NCBI GenBank assembly: GCA_016710335.1
Contig: JADJXQ010000002.1
Location: forward strand, 186,001 to 250,000
From: Rhodospirillales bacterium
Lineage (GTDB): Bacteria > Pseudomonadota > Alphaproteobacteria > Rhodospirillales > Defluviicoccaceae
Reading direction: 5' to 3'
DNA: 64,000 nt
Below the pieces are notes generated by a model. That model was given only the letters and a program-made list of their open reading frames with translations. It made no database searches and was not told where the DNA came from. Positions 1 through 7,993 of the stretch are shown here, one piece after another. Made by a program: the position numbers and the translations under genes. Numbering within the stretch: position 1 is the stretch's first letter; every line of letters starts with the position of its first letter.

Positions 1-395
1 AAGCTCAATACGGCGTCTGTGGATGCGCTCCCCAAGTGGCGCCACGTAAGCATGATCCATAACCTGAGTCTCCGTCATAAGGACCTGCCCCCGCTGCGAT
101 CCGTTCTAACACGCAATATGGCAACAAGATATCAGATTTCCAAGAAATTACTTCTTCGGCCGGATGAAGCGGGATTAAATAACGCGGAAGTCGCACGCCG
201 AGCCTCGGCGATCAGCGTTTCGATACCAACTATCCAAGACGTTCGCGGAAGGTTTATATTGGCCCTTGGCAATAGAACCCTCGCACGGCGGGAACCCTTC
301 CTCCCACCGCAAATCGCGCGCCGATCACGATCTCGGCGCCCGCGCCGGGTCTTGCGGTGCAGCCGGAACCGCCGGGCCGCCCCGGTTCGCGCGCC
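1..395. other. Gene-free left edge
   Basis: No convincing gene is visible in these bases. The short open frames here have no ribosome binding site and no recognisable domain. The stretch lies downstream of the leftward TRAP permease gene. I see no hairpin followed by a T-run that would serve as its terminator. Confidence 0.5.
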
Positions 396-1715
396 CTACC
401 AAAGGAGACGCACCAGCCACAAGGTGAGGCCGGGAAAGAACACGTGCAGCATTACGCGCACCAGGCCGACCATGAAGAACGGCACCACCCCGCGGAATGA
501 GTCCAAGAGAGTGACGCCGGGCGCCAACTGGTTGATGACAAACACGTTGAGGCCGACCGGCGGAGTGATCAAGCCGAGTTCTACGACCATAAGCGCGATG
601 ATCCCGAACCAGATCGCGCTTTCCTCACCGGTAAGACCGAGGTCGAGGGAAGTGACGATTGGGAAGAAAATGGGCACCGTGAGCAGGATCATCGACATGC
701 TGTCCATCAGGCACCCGAGCACCAGGTAGAGCATCACGATCACCCAGATCACGAAGTACGGCGACAGCGACATCTCGACGATCATCGCCGCGGCATCCAT
801 CGGCATGCGCGTATGAGCGAGGAAGGCGTTATAGATTTCGGCGCCGAGCAGGACCAGGAAGATCATCGCCGTCGTTTCGGCGGTGGCGCGGAGGCAGGTC
901 ATCAGATCCCGCCAGCCGAGCGCGCCGCGGGCGACGGCGAGCAACCCCGTCGCGAAGGCGCCGACCGCGGCCCCTTCGGTCGGCGTGAAGAACCCGCCGT
1001 AGATGCCGCCGACGACGACGCCGAAGATCAGCGCCACCGGCCAAATGTCGACCAGCGAGCGCAGCCGCACTCCCATGCTCGAGCGGTCGGCAGCGGGCCC
1101 CTCCTCGGGATTGGCGCCGACGTAGACGGCGATGGCGATCATGAAGCCGGCGACCGCGATCGCCGCCGGGACGAGCGCGGCGATGAACATCTTGGCGATG
1201 CTCTGCTCTGTGAGGATGGCGTAGATGACCAGGATCACCGACGGCGGGATGAGGATACCGAGGGTGCCGCCGGCCGCCAGCGAACCGGTCGAGAGTGCGC
1301 CCGAGTACCCGAAGCGCTGCATTTCCGGCAGCGCAACCTTGGCCATTGTCGCCGCCGTCGCAAGCGACGATCCGCAGATTGCTCCGAACCCGGCGCATCC
1401 GCCGATGCCGGCCATGGCGAGCCCGCCGCGGAAGTGGCCGATCCAGGCGTTGGCTGCCTGAAACAACGCCCGCGACAGCCCGGCGTGCGAGGCAAACTGC
1501 CCCATCAGGATGAACAGCGGAATGACGGAGAGCGAATAGCTGTTGAACAGAAAATACGGGCTGGTCTTGAGGTAGTGCAGCAGCGGCGCGAGGCCGTTGA
1601 TCACAATATATCCGCCGCCGCCGACCAGGATCATGGCGACGCCGATGGGGATGCGGAGCGCCATCAGCACCAACATGAACGGGAAACTGACGACGCCGAT
1701 CGCGAACGTGCTCAC
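396..1715 (-). CDS. dctM: TRAP transporter large permease (DctM family)
   Basis: This is the large membrane subunit of a tripartite ATP-independent periplasmic transporter, which imports carboxylate-type solutes with a sodium or proton gradient. The protein of about 439 residues is a chain of hydrophobic segments. It carries family signatures such as GFGAICGSSLATAATMAKV and the GILIPPSV loop, and it ends in a long hydrophobic helix. I prefer the GTG at 1715 over a more upstream start because it lies 4 nt after the stop of the small-permease gene. The extra upstream residues would be Arg-rich and unlike the family. It is the last gene of a dctP-dctQ-dctM unit, next to acyl-CoA enzymes. An aromatic or other carboxylate is therefore a reasonable substrate guess, but that is inference. 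Confidence 0.9.
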   Translation of the reverse strand: MSTFAIGVVSFPFMLVLMALRIPIGVAMILVGGGGYIVINGLAPLLHYLKTSPYFLFNSYSLSVIPLFILMGQFASHAGLSRALFQAANAWIGHFRGGLAMAGIGGCAGFGAICGSSLATAATMAKVALPEMQRFGYSGALSTGSLAAGGTLGILIPPSVILVIYAILTEQSIAKMFIAALVPAAIAVAGFMIAIAVYVGANPEEGPAADRSSMGVRLRSLVDIWPVALIFGVVVGGIYGGFFTPTEGAAVGAFATGLLAVARGALGWRDLMTCLRATAETTAMIFLVLLGAEIYNAFLAHTRMPMDAAAMIVEMSLSPYFVIWVIVMLYLVLGCLMDSMSMILLTVPIFFPIVTSLDLGLTGEESAIWFGIIALMVVELGLITPPVGLNVFVINQLAPGVTLLDSFRGVVPFFMVGLVRVMLHVFFPGLTLWLVRLLW

Positions 1716-1719
1716 GGAG

Positions 1720-2265
1720 TCATCCCTGTCCGCCCGCAACCGGACGCGGAGCGCGCCAAGCCGGGATGAGAGACCGCCACGCCGTGTAGGCACAGACGAT
1801 CGTCAGGAAGCCAAAGCTCAGCGCCCCCGCAGAACAGCCCCACCACAGCGGCACCCGGAGCACCATGGTTTCCTCGCCATAGCGCATGAGTTCGGCGGCG
1901 CCGAGCGCCGTCCGCCACGTCAGCGCGGCGGCGATCATCATGAACGCCAGATTGGCGATCAGGTCGAGGACGGCGCGGGTGCGGACCGAGGTCCAGGTGG
2001 TGAACAGATCGACGATGACGTTGCCGCGCACCATCTGGCAGTATGGAAAGAAGGCGAAAATGGCGATGGCGCAGCCGATCTCCACCAGCTCGAAGTCGCC
2101 CGGGATCGGGACGTCGAACACCTCCCGCCCGATCACCGACGCGATCGTCAGCGCGGTGATCAACAGCAATGCAAGTCCCCCGACGCCGGCGACAACGACT
2201 GCGGCGCGGTGGAGGAACCGGCCGAAGGGATCGAGATCGGCGGTAGGCGCGTCCGACGGCGGCAT
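1720..2265 (-). CDS. dctQ: TRAP transporter small permease (DctQ family)
   Basis: This small four-helix membrane subunit bridges the binding protein and the large permease. The protein has about 181 residues and four hydrophobic stretches. It contains the GREVFDVPIPGDFELVEIG-type loop after helix 1 and the family-typical R-x-GNVIVDLF stretch. The ATG at 2265 is chosen because a very strong purine-rich ribosome binding site lies just upstream. This leaves a 43-nt gap from dctP. Its stop is 4 nt before the GTG of dctM, which suggests translational coupling. Confidence 0.88.
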   Translation of the reverse strand: MPPSDAPTADLDPFGRFLHRAAVVVAGVGGLALLLITALTIASVIGREVFDVPIPGDFELVEIGCAIAIFAFFPYCQMVRGNVIVDLFTTWTSVRTRAVLDLIANLAFMMIAAALTWRTALGAAELMRYGEETMVLRVPLWWGCSAGALSFGFLTIVCAYTAWRSLIPAWRAPRPVAGGQG

Positions 2266-2308
2266 TGCCGGCCCCTCCCCCTCCTGTACAACGCCGACCA
2301 CGCGAGGA

Positions 2309-3358
2309 TCAGCGCGAGTATTGATCGATGAGCGCCTCCGCCGCATCCAGCAGCGCCTGTCCGTCGTCCCCGGCGGCGGCCCGCTCCTTCACCCACTCGT
2401 CGATCGCCGGCTTGGTCGCCGCCTTCCAGCGGTCCAGTTCTGCCCCATCGATGACGTAGAACGCGTGGCCCAGATCGGCGGCTGCCTTGCGCCCCGGCTC
2501 CTCGGCCTTGTCCCAGGCTTCACCGACCTTCAGCGCCAGCTCGATCCCGGCGTTGTCGTCGATCACCTGCTTGAGGTCGTCGGGAAGCTTTTCGTATGTG
2601 TCCTTGTTCATGAGGTATAGGAAGACCGCCGTGTAAAGCCCGCGGTCTCCGCCGAATTCGGTGTGGCTGTCGGTTAGCTCGTGGATGCGAAGCGGGCGCG
2701 TCACTTCGAAAGGCAGGACGGCGCCGTCGATCACGCCGCGCGACAGCGCCTCCGGAACCTGCGGCACCGGCATGCCGATCGGGCTGGCGCCCAGCTCGGT
2801 CAAGGCCGCGTTGACCGGCCGATTGGGCACCCGGATGACCGCGCCCTTGATGTCCTCGGTGTTGCGGATGGGCCTTTTCTTCATATGCAACGTGCCGGGC
2901 GCATGCACGTGCACCAGGATCGGATGCACGTCGGACAGTTCGTCCTCGGCGTACTCCATGGCATAGGCATGTGCCGCGGCGCTGGTCGCCCGCGCCGCGC
3001 CGGGGACGAACGGCAACTCGAGCACCTCCAGCTTGGGGAACCGGCCGGGCGTATATCCGGCCAACGTCCACACCACGTCGACCACCCCGTCCCGCACCTG
3101 GTCGAACAGTTGCGGCGGTTTGCCGCCGAGTTGCATGGAGGGGAAGATCTGAACCTTGATCCGCCCGTCCGACTCCTCGGTGACGCGCTTTGCCCATGGC
3201 TCGATGAGCTGGGTCTGGGCCGTCGATGCCGGCGGCAGGAAGTGATGGACGCGGAGCACCACCTCCTCGGCCGCGGCGGTCCTGTCGATGACGGCGGCGG
3301 TGACGGCAAGGATTGCCGCCATGGCAGCGAGTACTCGAACCAGAGTGCGTCTGTTCAT
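2309..3358 (-). CDS. dctP: TRAP transporter substrate-binding protein (DctP family)
   Basis: This is the periplasmic solute receptor of the TRAP system, 349 residues long. Residues 1-30 form a signal peptide with an RR basic start, an Ala/Val-rich core and an AAA cleavage region. The mature start (EEVVLRVHHFLPP) and the WAKRVTEESDGRIKVQIFPS segment are typical of DctP proteins. So is the central GAVIRVPNRPVNAALTELGA region, which carries the conserved substrate-carboxylate Arg. A GGAGG-like site precedes the ATG. It sits 45 nt after the thioesterase gene, and the co-directional CoA ligase and thioesterase suggest a carboxylic acid that is activated to a CoA thioester after uptake. The exact ligand cannot be read from sequence. 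Confidence 0.92.
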   Translation of the reverse strand: MNRRTLVRVLAAMAAILAVTAAVIDRTAAAEEVVLRVHHFLPPASTAQTQLIEPWAKRVTEESDGRIKVQIFPSMQLGGKPPQLFDQVRDGVVDVVWTLAGYTPGRFPKLEVLELPFVPGAARATSAAAHAYAMEYAEDELSDVHPILVHVHAPGTLHMKKRPIRNTEDIKGAVIRVPNRPVNAALTELGASPIGMPVPQVPEALSRGVIDGAVLPFEVTRPLRIHELTDSHTEFGGDRGLYTAVFLYLMNKDTYEKLPDDLKQVIDDNAGIELALKVGEAWDKAEEPGRKAAADLGHAFYVIDGAELDRWKAATKPAIDEWVKERAAAGDDGQALLDAAEALIDQYSR

Positions 3359-3403
3359 CGTCGTCCTCCCGGTCTGCGCGCCTCGGCGTGCCTGATTTTC
3401 ATG

Positions 3404-3811
3404 TCATTTGTCTGTGAACAGGGCGATCACGTCCGCCGGGATCGGCGCGGAGCGGAGTCGCCCGGCAGCGTCCGGGATCGTCCAACAGCGGGTCTCGAAC
3501 CCTTCGACCGCCGTGTCGCCGCCGTTGCGGATGGCGTGCGCCACCTTAAATACCTTTCGCTCCCACGCCACCACCCGGCTCTCGACGACCAGCGCATCGC
3601 CGCGCCGGCACGGCATCTTGAAGGCGCACTCGGCGGCCAACAATGGAATCTGGAACGGTCCGAAGGCACCCTGCAGCCGGTCCCAGCTGCCGCCGACCGC
3701 CTCGAACAAATCCCACGTGGCCGCGTCTATCCAGCGGAAGTAGTTGGGATAGAAGACGATGCCGGCCGGGTCGCAGTCACCCCAGGCGACCGTCAGGGTG
3801 CGCGCCGCCAT
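3404..3811 (-). CDS. Acyl-CoA thioesterase, 4-hydroxybenzoyl-CoA thioesterase-like
   Basis: This is a single hot-dog-fold thioesterase of about 135 residues. The stretch GDCDPAGIVFYPNYFRWID near residues 10-28 is the 4HBT active-site signature, with the catalytic Asp in DPAGIVFY. A member would hydrolyse an aromatic or short acyl-CoA in the cytoplasm. The gene follows the CoA ligase directly. A GTG at 3820 overlaps the ligase stop as GTGA, and an ATG lies at 3811; I give the ATG but either could be used. Pairing a CoA ligase with a thioesterase next to a TRAP system is common in aromatic-acid catabolic loci. Confidence 0.85.
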   Translation of the reverse strand: MAARTLTVAWGDCDPAGIVFYPNYFRWIDAATWDLFEAVGGSWDRLQGAFGPFQIPLLAAECAFKMPCRRGDALVVESRVVAWERKVFKVAHAIRNGGDTAVEGFETRCWTIPDAAGRLRSAPIPADVIALFTDK

Positions 3812-3816
3812 CCGGC

Positions 3817-5313
3817 TCACGCGACCTCGACCTCGATCATGCGGCGAAGGTCGGCCTTCTTGACCTTGCCGGTACTGGTGCGCGGCAGATCGTCGACGAC
3901 GCGGAGCCACTTCGGGCGCTTGAACGCCGGCAGCCGCTCGTTGAGGAAGGTCTCCAGTCGCTCGGGGAGGGCGCGATCATCGGCGTCGGCTGCCGGCACC
4001 ACGAACAAGGCGACACGCAGGAAGCCATTGGCGTCGTTGGCGGTGACCCCAACCGCCTGCTCGACCCCGGCGCACGCGGCGGCCGCCTCCTCGACGCCGT
4101 GCAGGCTGACCCACTGCCCGGCGATCTTCAGCCAGTCGTCTTCGCGGCCGTAGTGATGCCAGTGCCCGTCGTCGTCGCAACGGAACACGTCGCCGGTGGC
4201 GAACCAGCCATTCTGGAACCGCGCCTGAACCTCGGCCGGAGCGAACGGGCCGTAGCCGAGGGCAAGGAACGGGTGGCGGATGAACAGGCGACCGGCCGCC
4301 CCCGCCGGCGCCGGCCCGTCGGCCTCGTCCCGCAACTCGGTCTCAACGCCGGGGCACGGAAAGCCGACGCTGCCCGCCTTGGGGCGGTCGGGCGACGACG
4401 CGAACACCAGGAAGCAGGTCTCCGAGGTGCCGTGGCAGTCGAGGATGGCCTGCCTGGTGATCGCCCGCCAGCGTTCCGCAACCGGCACCGGAAGGTGCTC
4501 CCCGGCCGAGACGAACCGCCGCACCAACGCCATCGGCGCGAGCGCCTCCGCCGGCAGATCGAGCCAAGCCCGGTACATGCTCGGCACCGCAAACACCACT
4601 TGCGGACGCACCGCTTCGATGGCCGCAAGGGTGCTGCCGGCGGTCGGCCACTCGGGATGTAGAACCACCGTCGCGCCGAGCGCCAGCGGCGCCAGGAGCG
4701 CGTTGCTCATAGCATAGGCGAATGAGATGCGCGAGGTGCAGAAGGTTCGAACCTCGGGACCGAGATTCAGGCAGTTCTCGTGAAACACGAGGACCGGCGC
4801 AAGGTCGTGATGAGCGTGGATCACTCCCTTCATGCGGCCTGTGGTGCCGGAGGAGTAGAGCCAGAAAGCCTCTTTGGAATCCGGATCACTGCTGGCGCCG
4901 ATGTCCTCGGAGGCCGTCGCCCGGTCTGCCGCCAAGCCTGCCATCGACAGGCGCGGAAGCGGTATAGGGCTGATGCCGAGGTCGTCGTCCTCGACCAGGA
5001 GGGCCGCCGCGGTTTCGTCGGCGACGTAGCGGAGATCGTCCTCGGTGGTTCGCGGCGACAGGATCACCGGCACCAGCCCGGCCATCATGGCGCCGAGGAT
5101 GACGGCCACCAGCACCTCCGTGTCCCGCCCGCGGACGATGACCCGAACGCCGGGCCGGCCCGCATGGCGAAGCAGCGTGTCGCCGGCCACGCGGCTCATG
5201 ACCGCCAGTTCAGAGTAGGAGATCACCCGGTTGTCGCAGACGATGGCGGCGTGGTCGGCGTAGCGCGCCAGTCTGTCCTCGGACAACAGCGCCTGCGCCA
5301 GATTGTGCGCCAT
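3817..5313 (-). CDS. AMP-forming acid-CoA ligase, benzoate-CoA ligase family
   Basis: This adenylate-forming enzyme of about 498 residues would convert a carboxylic acid, ATP and CoA into acyl-CoA. The phosphate-binding loop YSSGTTGRMKGVIHAHHD lies near residues 153-170. The adenine-pocket motif CHGTSETCFLVF, the hinge GREDDWLKIAGQWVS and the C-terminal catalytic lysine in RTSTGKVKK (about K483) are all present, so it looks intact. The overall pattern, including the HAHHD after the P-loop, matches the benzoate/hydroxybenzoate-CoA ligase branch. The ATG at 5313 has a GGGAGG site; the further upstream in-frame residues are Arg-rich and unlike the family. The true substrate is unknown. Confidence 0.85.
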   Translation of the reverse strand: MAHNLAQALLSEDRLARYADHAAIVCDNRVISYSELAVMSRVAGDTLLRHAGRPGVRVIVRGRDTEVLVAVILGAMMAGLVPVILSPRTTEDDLRYVADETAAALLVEDDDLGISPIPLPRLSMAGLAADRATASEDIGASSDPDSKEAFWLYSSGTTGRMKGVIHAHHDLAPVLVFHENCLNLGPEVRTFCTSRISFAYAMSNALLAPLALGATVVLHPEWPTAGSTLAAIEAVRPQVVFAVPSMYRAWLDLPAEALAPMALVRRFVSAGEHLPVPVAERWRAITRQAILDCHGTSETCFLVFASSPDRPKAGSVGFPCPGVETELRDEADGPAPAGAAGRLFIRHPFLALGYGPFAPAEVQARFQNGWFATGDVFRCDDDGHWHHYGREDDWLKIAGQWVSLHGVEEAAAACAGVEQAVGVTANDANGFLRVALFVVPAADADDRALPERLETFLNERLPAFKRPKWLRVVDDLPRTSTGKVKKADLRRMIEVEVA

Positions 5314-5396
5314 GCGAACCCTCCCGCTGCACGGCGATTCTGATAACGTCGCCGCCCTTATTGCGGCAAAACAGTACCTCAATACCAATATTGTCG

Positions 5397-7871
5397 TCAA
5401 GACGTTCCGGCGTCTGGGTCGCTCAACTCGAGGCGCAGTTGGATCGTATCCTCGTCGCCGGACTCGCACTCAAGGAACCCTAGTGAGCGCGCAAGCGCCC
5501 GCATACCGCGGTTGTCCGGCAGCACCTCGGACACCAGTCTCCCGACGCCGGCCGCCCGACAGTAGCGGATCATTTTCTCAAGGAGCATGCGGCCAAGACC
5601 GCGCCCCTTCAGGTCGGAACGGACGATGACGGCGAACTCTGCGCGCACACGGTCCGGATCGGTGACGGCGCGCACCACTCCTAGCGTCTCCGGCCGGCCA
5701 CCCGGGCCGTCTGCGGAGGCAATGAACGCCATCTCGCGGTCGTAGTCGATCTGGGTGAATCGGGCCAGTTCCGACTGCGCCAACTGGCGCATCAACGTAA
5801 AAAACCGATAGCGGACGTCCTCCGGCGACAGGCGATTGAACAGCTCCGTGTGCTGTGGCGCATCCTCGGGCCGGATCGGGCGAAGCACCACAGGCCGCCC
5901 CAGCACCGTGACGCGCTCCTCCAGATCGCCCGGATAAGGCCGGATCGCCAGTCGCTCCGGCCCCGTCACCGCGGCGGGAGCGAGGCGCATTCGCGCCCCG
6001 GCTGCCACCACGCCAGACTCGGTGACCCACACAGGATTGAGATCGAGCTCAACCATTTCCGGCAGGTCGGCCACCGCTTGTGCAATCTGCACCAGAGCCA
6101 GGCACAGGCCGGACATGGTGGCGGCAGATTGCGTACTGCTTTCGACGAGGAGCCGCGAGACCCGGGTTCGCAACACCTGGCGTTCCGCCAAAACCATGTT
6201 GAGGGGCGGAAGCGCCACGGAGAAGTCGTTGATCGCCTCGATCGCCGCGCCACCCTGTCCGAACACGATGACCGGGCCGAACGTGGAATCGGTGGCTGCC
6301 CCCATAAACAGCTGCTCCGGCCGACTCACCGCCGGGGCGTCTCCGAAGCAGAGGCCGTAGCAGGCGAGGATCTCTTCGGCCTGCTGCCCTTGCACAGTCT
6401 GCGTCTGGCTGCCTTCTGCCAACGCAGCGGCGATCAGTCTGCGGGCGCGGGCGCCGTCGGCGACGGATGCATCCGGTGCGGAAGTGGGCGTCTGCATCAA
6501 CGCATGCTGACTGCGCCGGTAGCCGACCATCTGCAGGAACGCCTGCACCGCCGCCTCGGGGGAATCGTAGGTGGCGATCCCAGCCTCTGCGAAGACGCGC
6601 CGCGCCTCCCCTACCGACTGCCGCCCCAGCCAGCACGCCAAGAAGGTGCGCCTGGCGTGGGCTGCGACCTCGACCAGCGCCCTCGCCACATCCTCGCTGT
6701 CGACCACCGCGACGGGCTCGTGGATGAACAGCACCGCATCGGTCGCCGGATCGTCGAGCACGATCTCCAGCACCGCGACGTGTCGATCGGGGGAGGCGTT
6801 CTCCTCCATGTCTATGGGGTTCTCGCCATCCCAAGTGTCGGGCAGCACCTCGGCAAGTTGACCCCTAGTCGCGTCGGCAAGCTTCGCGAGGCGTCCGCCA
6901 CCATGGGCCAGAGCGTCTGTCGCAACGACACCTGGGCTGCGGCCGTTGGTGACGATGGTCAGTCCTTCGCCCACGAGCGGCCGCGCCCTGCCCAACGTCT
7001 CGACGGCGCCGAACAAGTCGGCGATGGTATCGACCCGGAGGATGCCGGCGCGGCGCATGGCGGCATGGAACACGGCATCGGGCTCGGCGAGACGAGTGGC
7101 GTGGAAAGCCGTCGCCGGATGGTGGGCGGTGCTCCGGTTCGCCTTGACGACCAGGACAGGCTTGATGCGCGCCGCCGCCCGCGCTGCCGACATGAACTTT
7201 CGGGCGTTCCGCAGCGACTCCATGTAGAGGAGGATCGCCGACGTATTCGGCTCCGAACCGAGCACGTCGAGGATGTCGCCGAAATCCACATCGGCGGCGC
7301 TGCCGACCGAGATGAAATGAGAGAACCCAATTCCGCTCGACGCCGCATAATCGAGCACCGCCGTCACCAGACCCCCGGCTTCGGAAACGAAGGCGAGGCT
7401 GCCGCCGAGGGGAGCCGTGTGGACATAGCTGGCGTTGAGGCCCACGCCCGGGATCATGATGCCGGTCGCGTTCGGCCCCAGGATGCGAAGCAGGTAGGGG
7501 CGTGCCGCTGCGAGCATGGCGTGATCGAGACGCCGGCCGGCCCCGTCCCGCTCGCGCTCGAGGCCGGCGGTCAGCACCACCGCGGCACGGGTTCCACGCT
7601 CGCCGAGGTCCGCGACCAGACCCGGCACCGTCGCCGGCGGCGTGGCGATGATGGCCAGGTCCGGGGTTTCCGGCAAGCCCGCCACGTCCGGGTAGGTCAG
7701 AACTCCGGCGACCGCCTTGTAGCGGGGATTGACCGGCATGATCGTCCCGCAGAAGCCCGCGGCGAGGAGGTTGCGGATTACGGTGTGGCCGATGGAGTCC
7801 GGCTGGTTGGAGGCGCCGAACACGGCGACCGACCGGGGGCGCAACAGGTGTTCGAGGTTCCGCGTGGTCAC
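5397..7871 (-). CDS. Acyl-CoA synthetase (NDP-forming)-like / GNAT acetyltransferase fusion with ATP-grasp deletion
   Basis: This is a Pat/ACD-type fusion of about 824 residues. A CoA-binding Rossmann domain (RPRSVAVFGASNQPDSIGH) comes first, then succinyl-CoA-ligase-like flavodoxin domains with the SEAGGLVTAVLDYAAS motif near 180-200. The C-terminal half of an ATP-grasp domain follows (TFGPVIVFGQGGAAIEAI near 530), then a GNAT domain from about 665 with the RSDLKGRGLGRMLLEKMI acetyl-CoA loop. The N-terminal half of the ATP-grasp domain is missing: CYGLCFGDAPAVSRPEQLFMG runs straight into it. Family members have some 85-90 more residues there, including the HKS nucleotide-binding stretch. The frame is intact, so the acetyltransferase may persist while nucleotide-dependent ligase activity is doubtful. 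The GTG start at 7871 has an AGGA site 8 nt upstream. Confidence 0.8.
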   Translation of the reverse strand: MTTRNLEHLLRPRSVAVFGASNQPDSIGHTVIRNLLAAGFCGTIMPVNPRYKAVAGVLTYPDVAGLPETPDLAIIATPPATVPGLVADLGERGTRAAVVLTAGLERERDGAGRRLDHAMLAAARPYLLRILGPNATGIMIPGVGLNASYVHTAPLGGSLAFVSEAGGLVTAVLDYAASSGIGFSHFISVGSAADVDFGDILDVLGSEPNTSAILLYMESLRNARKFMSAARAAARIKPVLVVKANRSTAHHPATAFHATRLAEPDAVFHAAMRRAGILRVDTIADLFGAVETLGRARPLVGEGLTIVTNGRSPGVVATDALAHGGGRLAKLADATRGQLAEVLPDTWDGENPIDMEENASPDRHVAVLEIVLDDPATDAVLFIHEPVAVVDSEDVARALVEVAAHARRTFLACWLGRQSVGEARRVFAEAGIATYDSPEAAVQAFLQMVGYRRSQHALMQTPTSAPDASVADGARARRLIAAALAEGSQTQTVQGQQAEEILACYGLCFGDAPAVSRPEQLFMGAATDSTFGPVIVFGQGGAAIEAINDFSVALPPLNMVLAERQVLRTRVSRLLVESSTQSAATMSGLCLALVQIAQAVADLPEMVELDLNPVWVTESGVVAAGARMRLAPAAVTGPERLAIRPYPGDLEERVTVLGRPVVLRPIRPEDAPQHTELFNRLSPEDVRYRFFTLMRQLAQSELARFTQIDYDREMAFIASADGPGGRPETLGVVRAVTDPDRVRAEFAVIVRSDLKGRGLGRMLLEKMIRYCRAAGVGRLVSEVLPDNRGMRALARSLGFLECESGDEDTIQLRLELSDPDAGTS

Positions 7872-7993
7872 GAGGGTATTCCTGAGGACGAATGGCGCGA
7901 CACTTGGCGCGCGGCTTCGGATGACGATTGATGATAGGCGCTGACCGCGATGATGACTACATGGGACCATCGCCATACGGGTGGACGAGGGGC

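Noticed and set aside
5850..7931. A 693-codon plus-strand open frame opposite the acyl-CoA synthetase fusion
   Set aside because: Low-complexity Arg/His/Gly translation without motifs; antisense shadow of a conserved gene.
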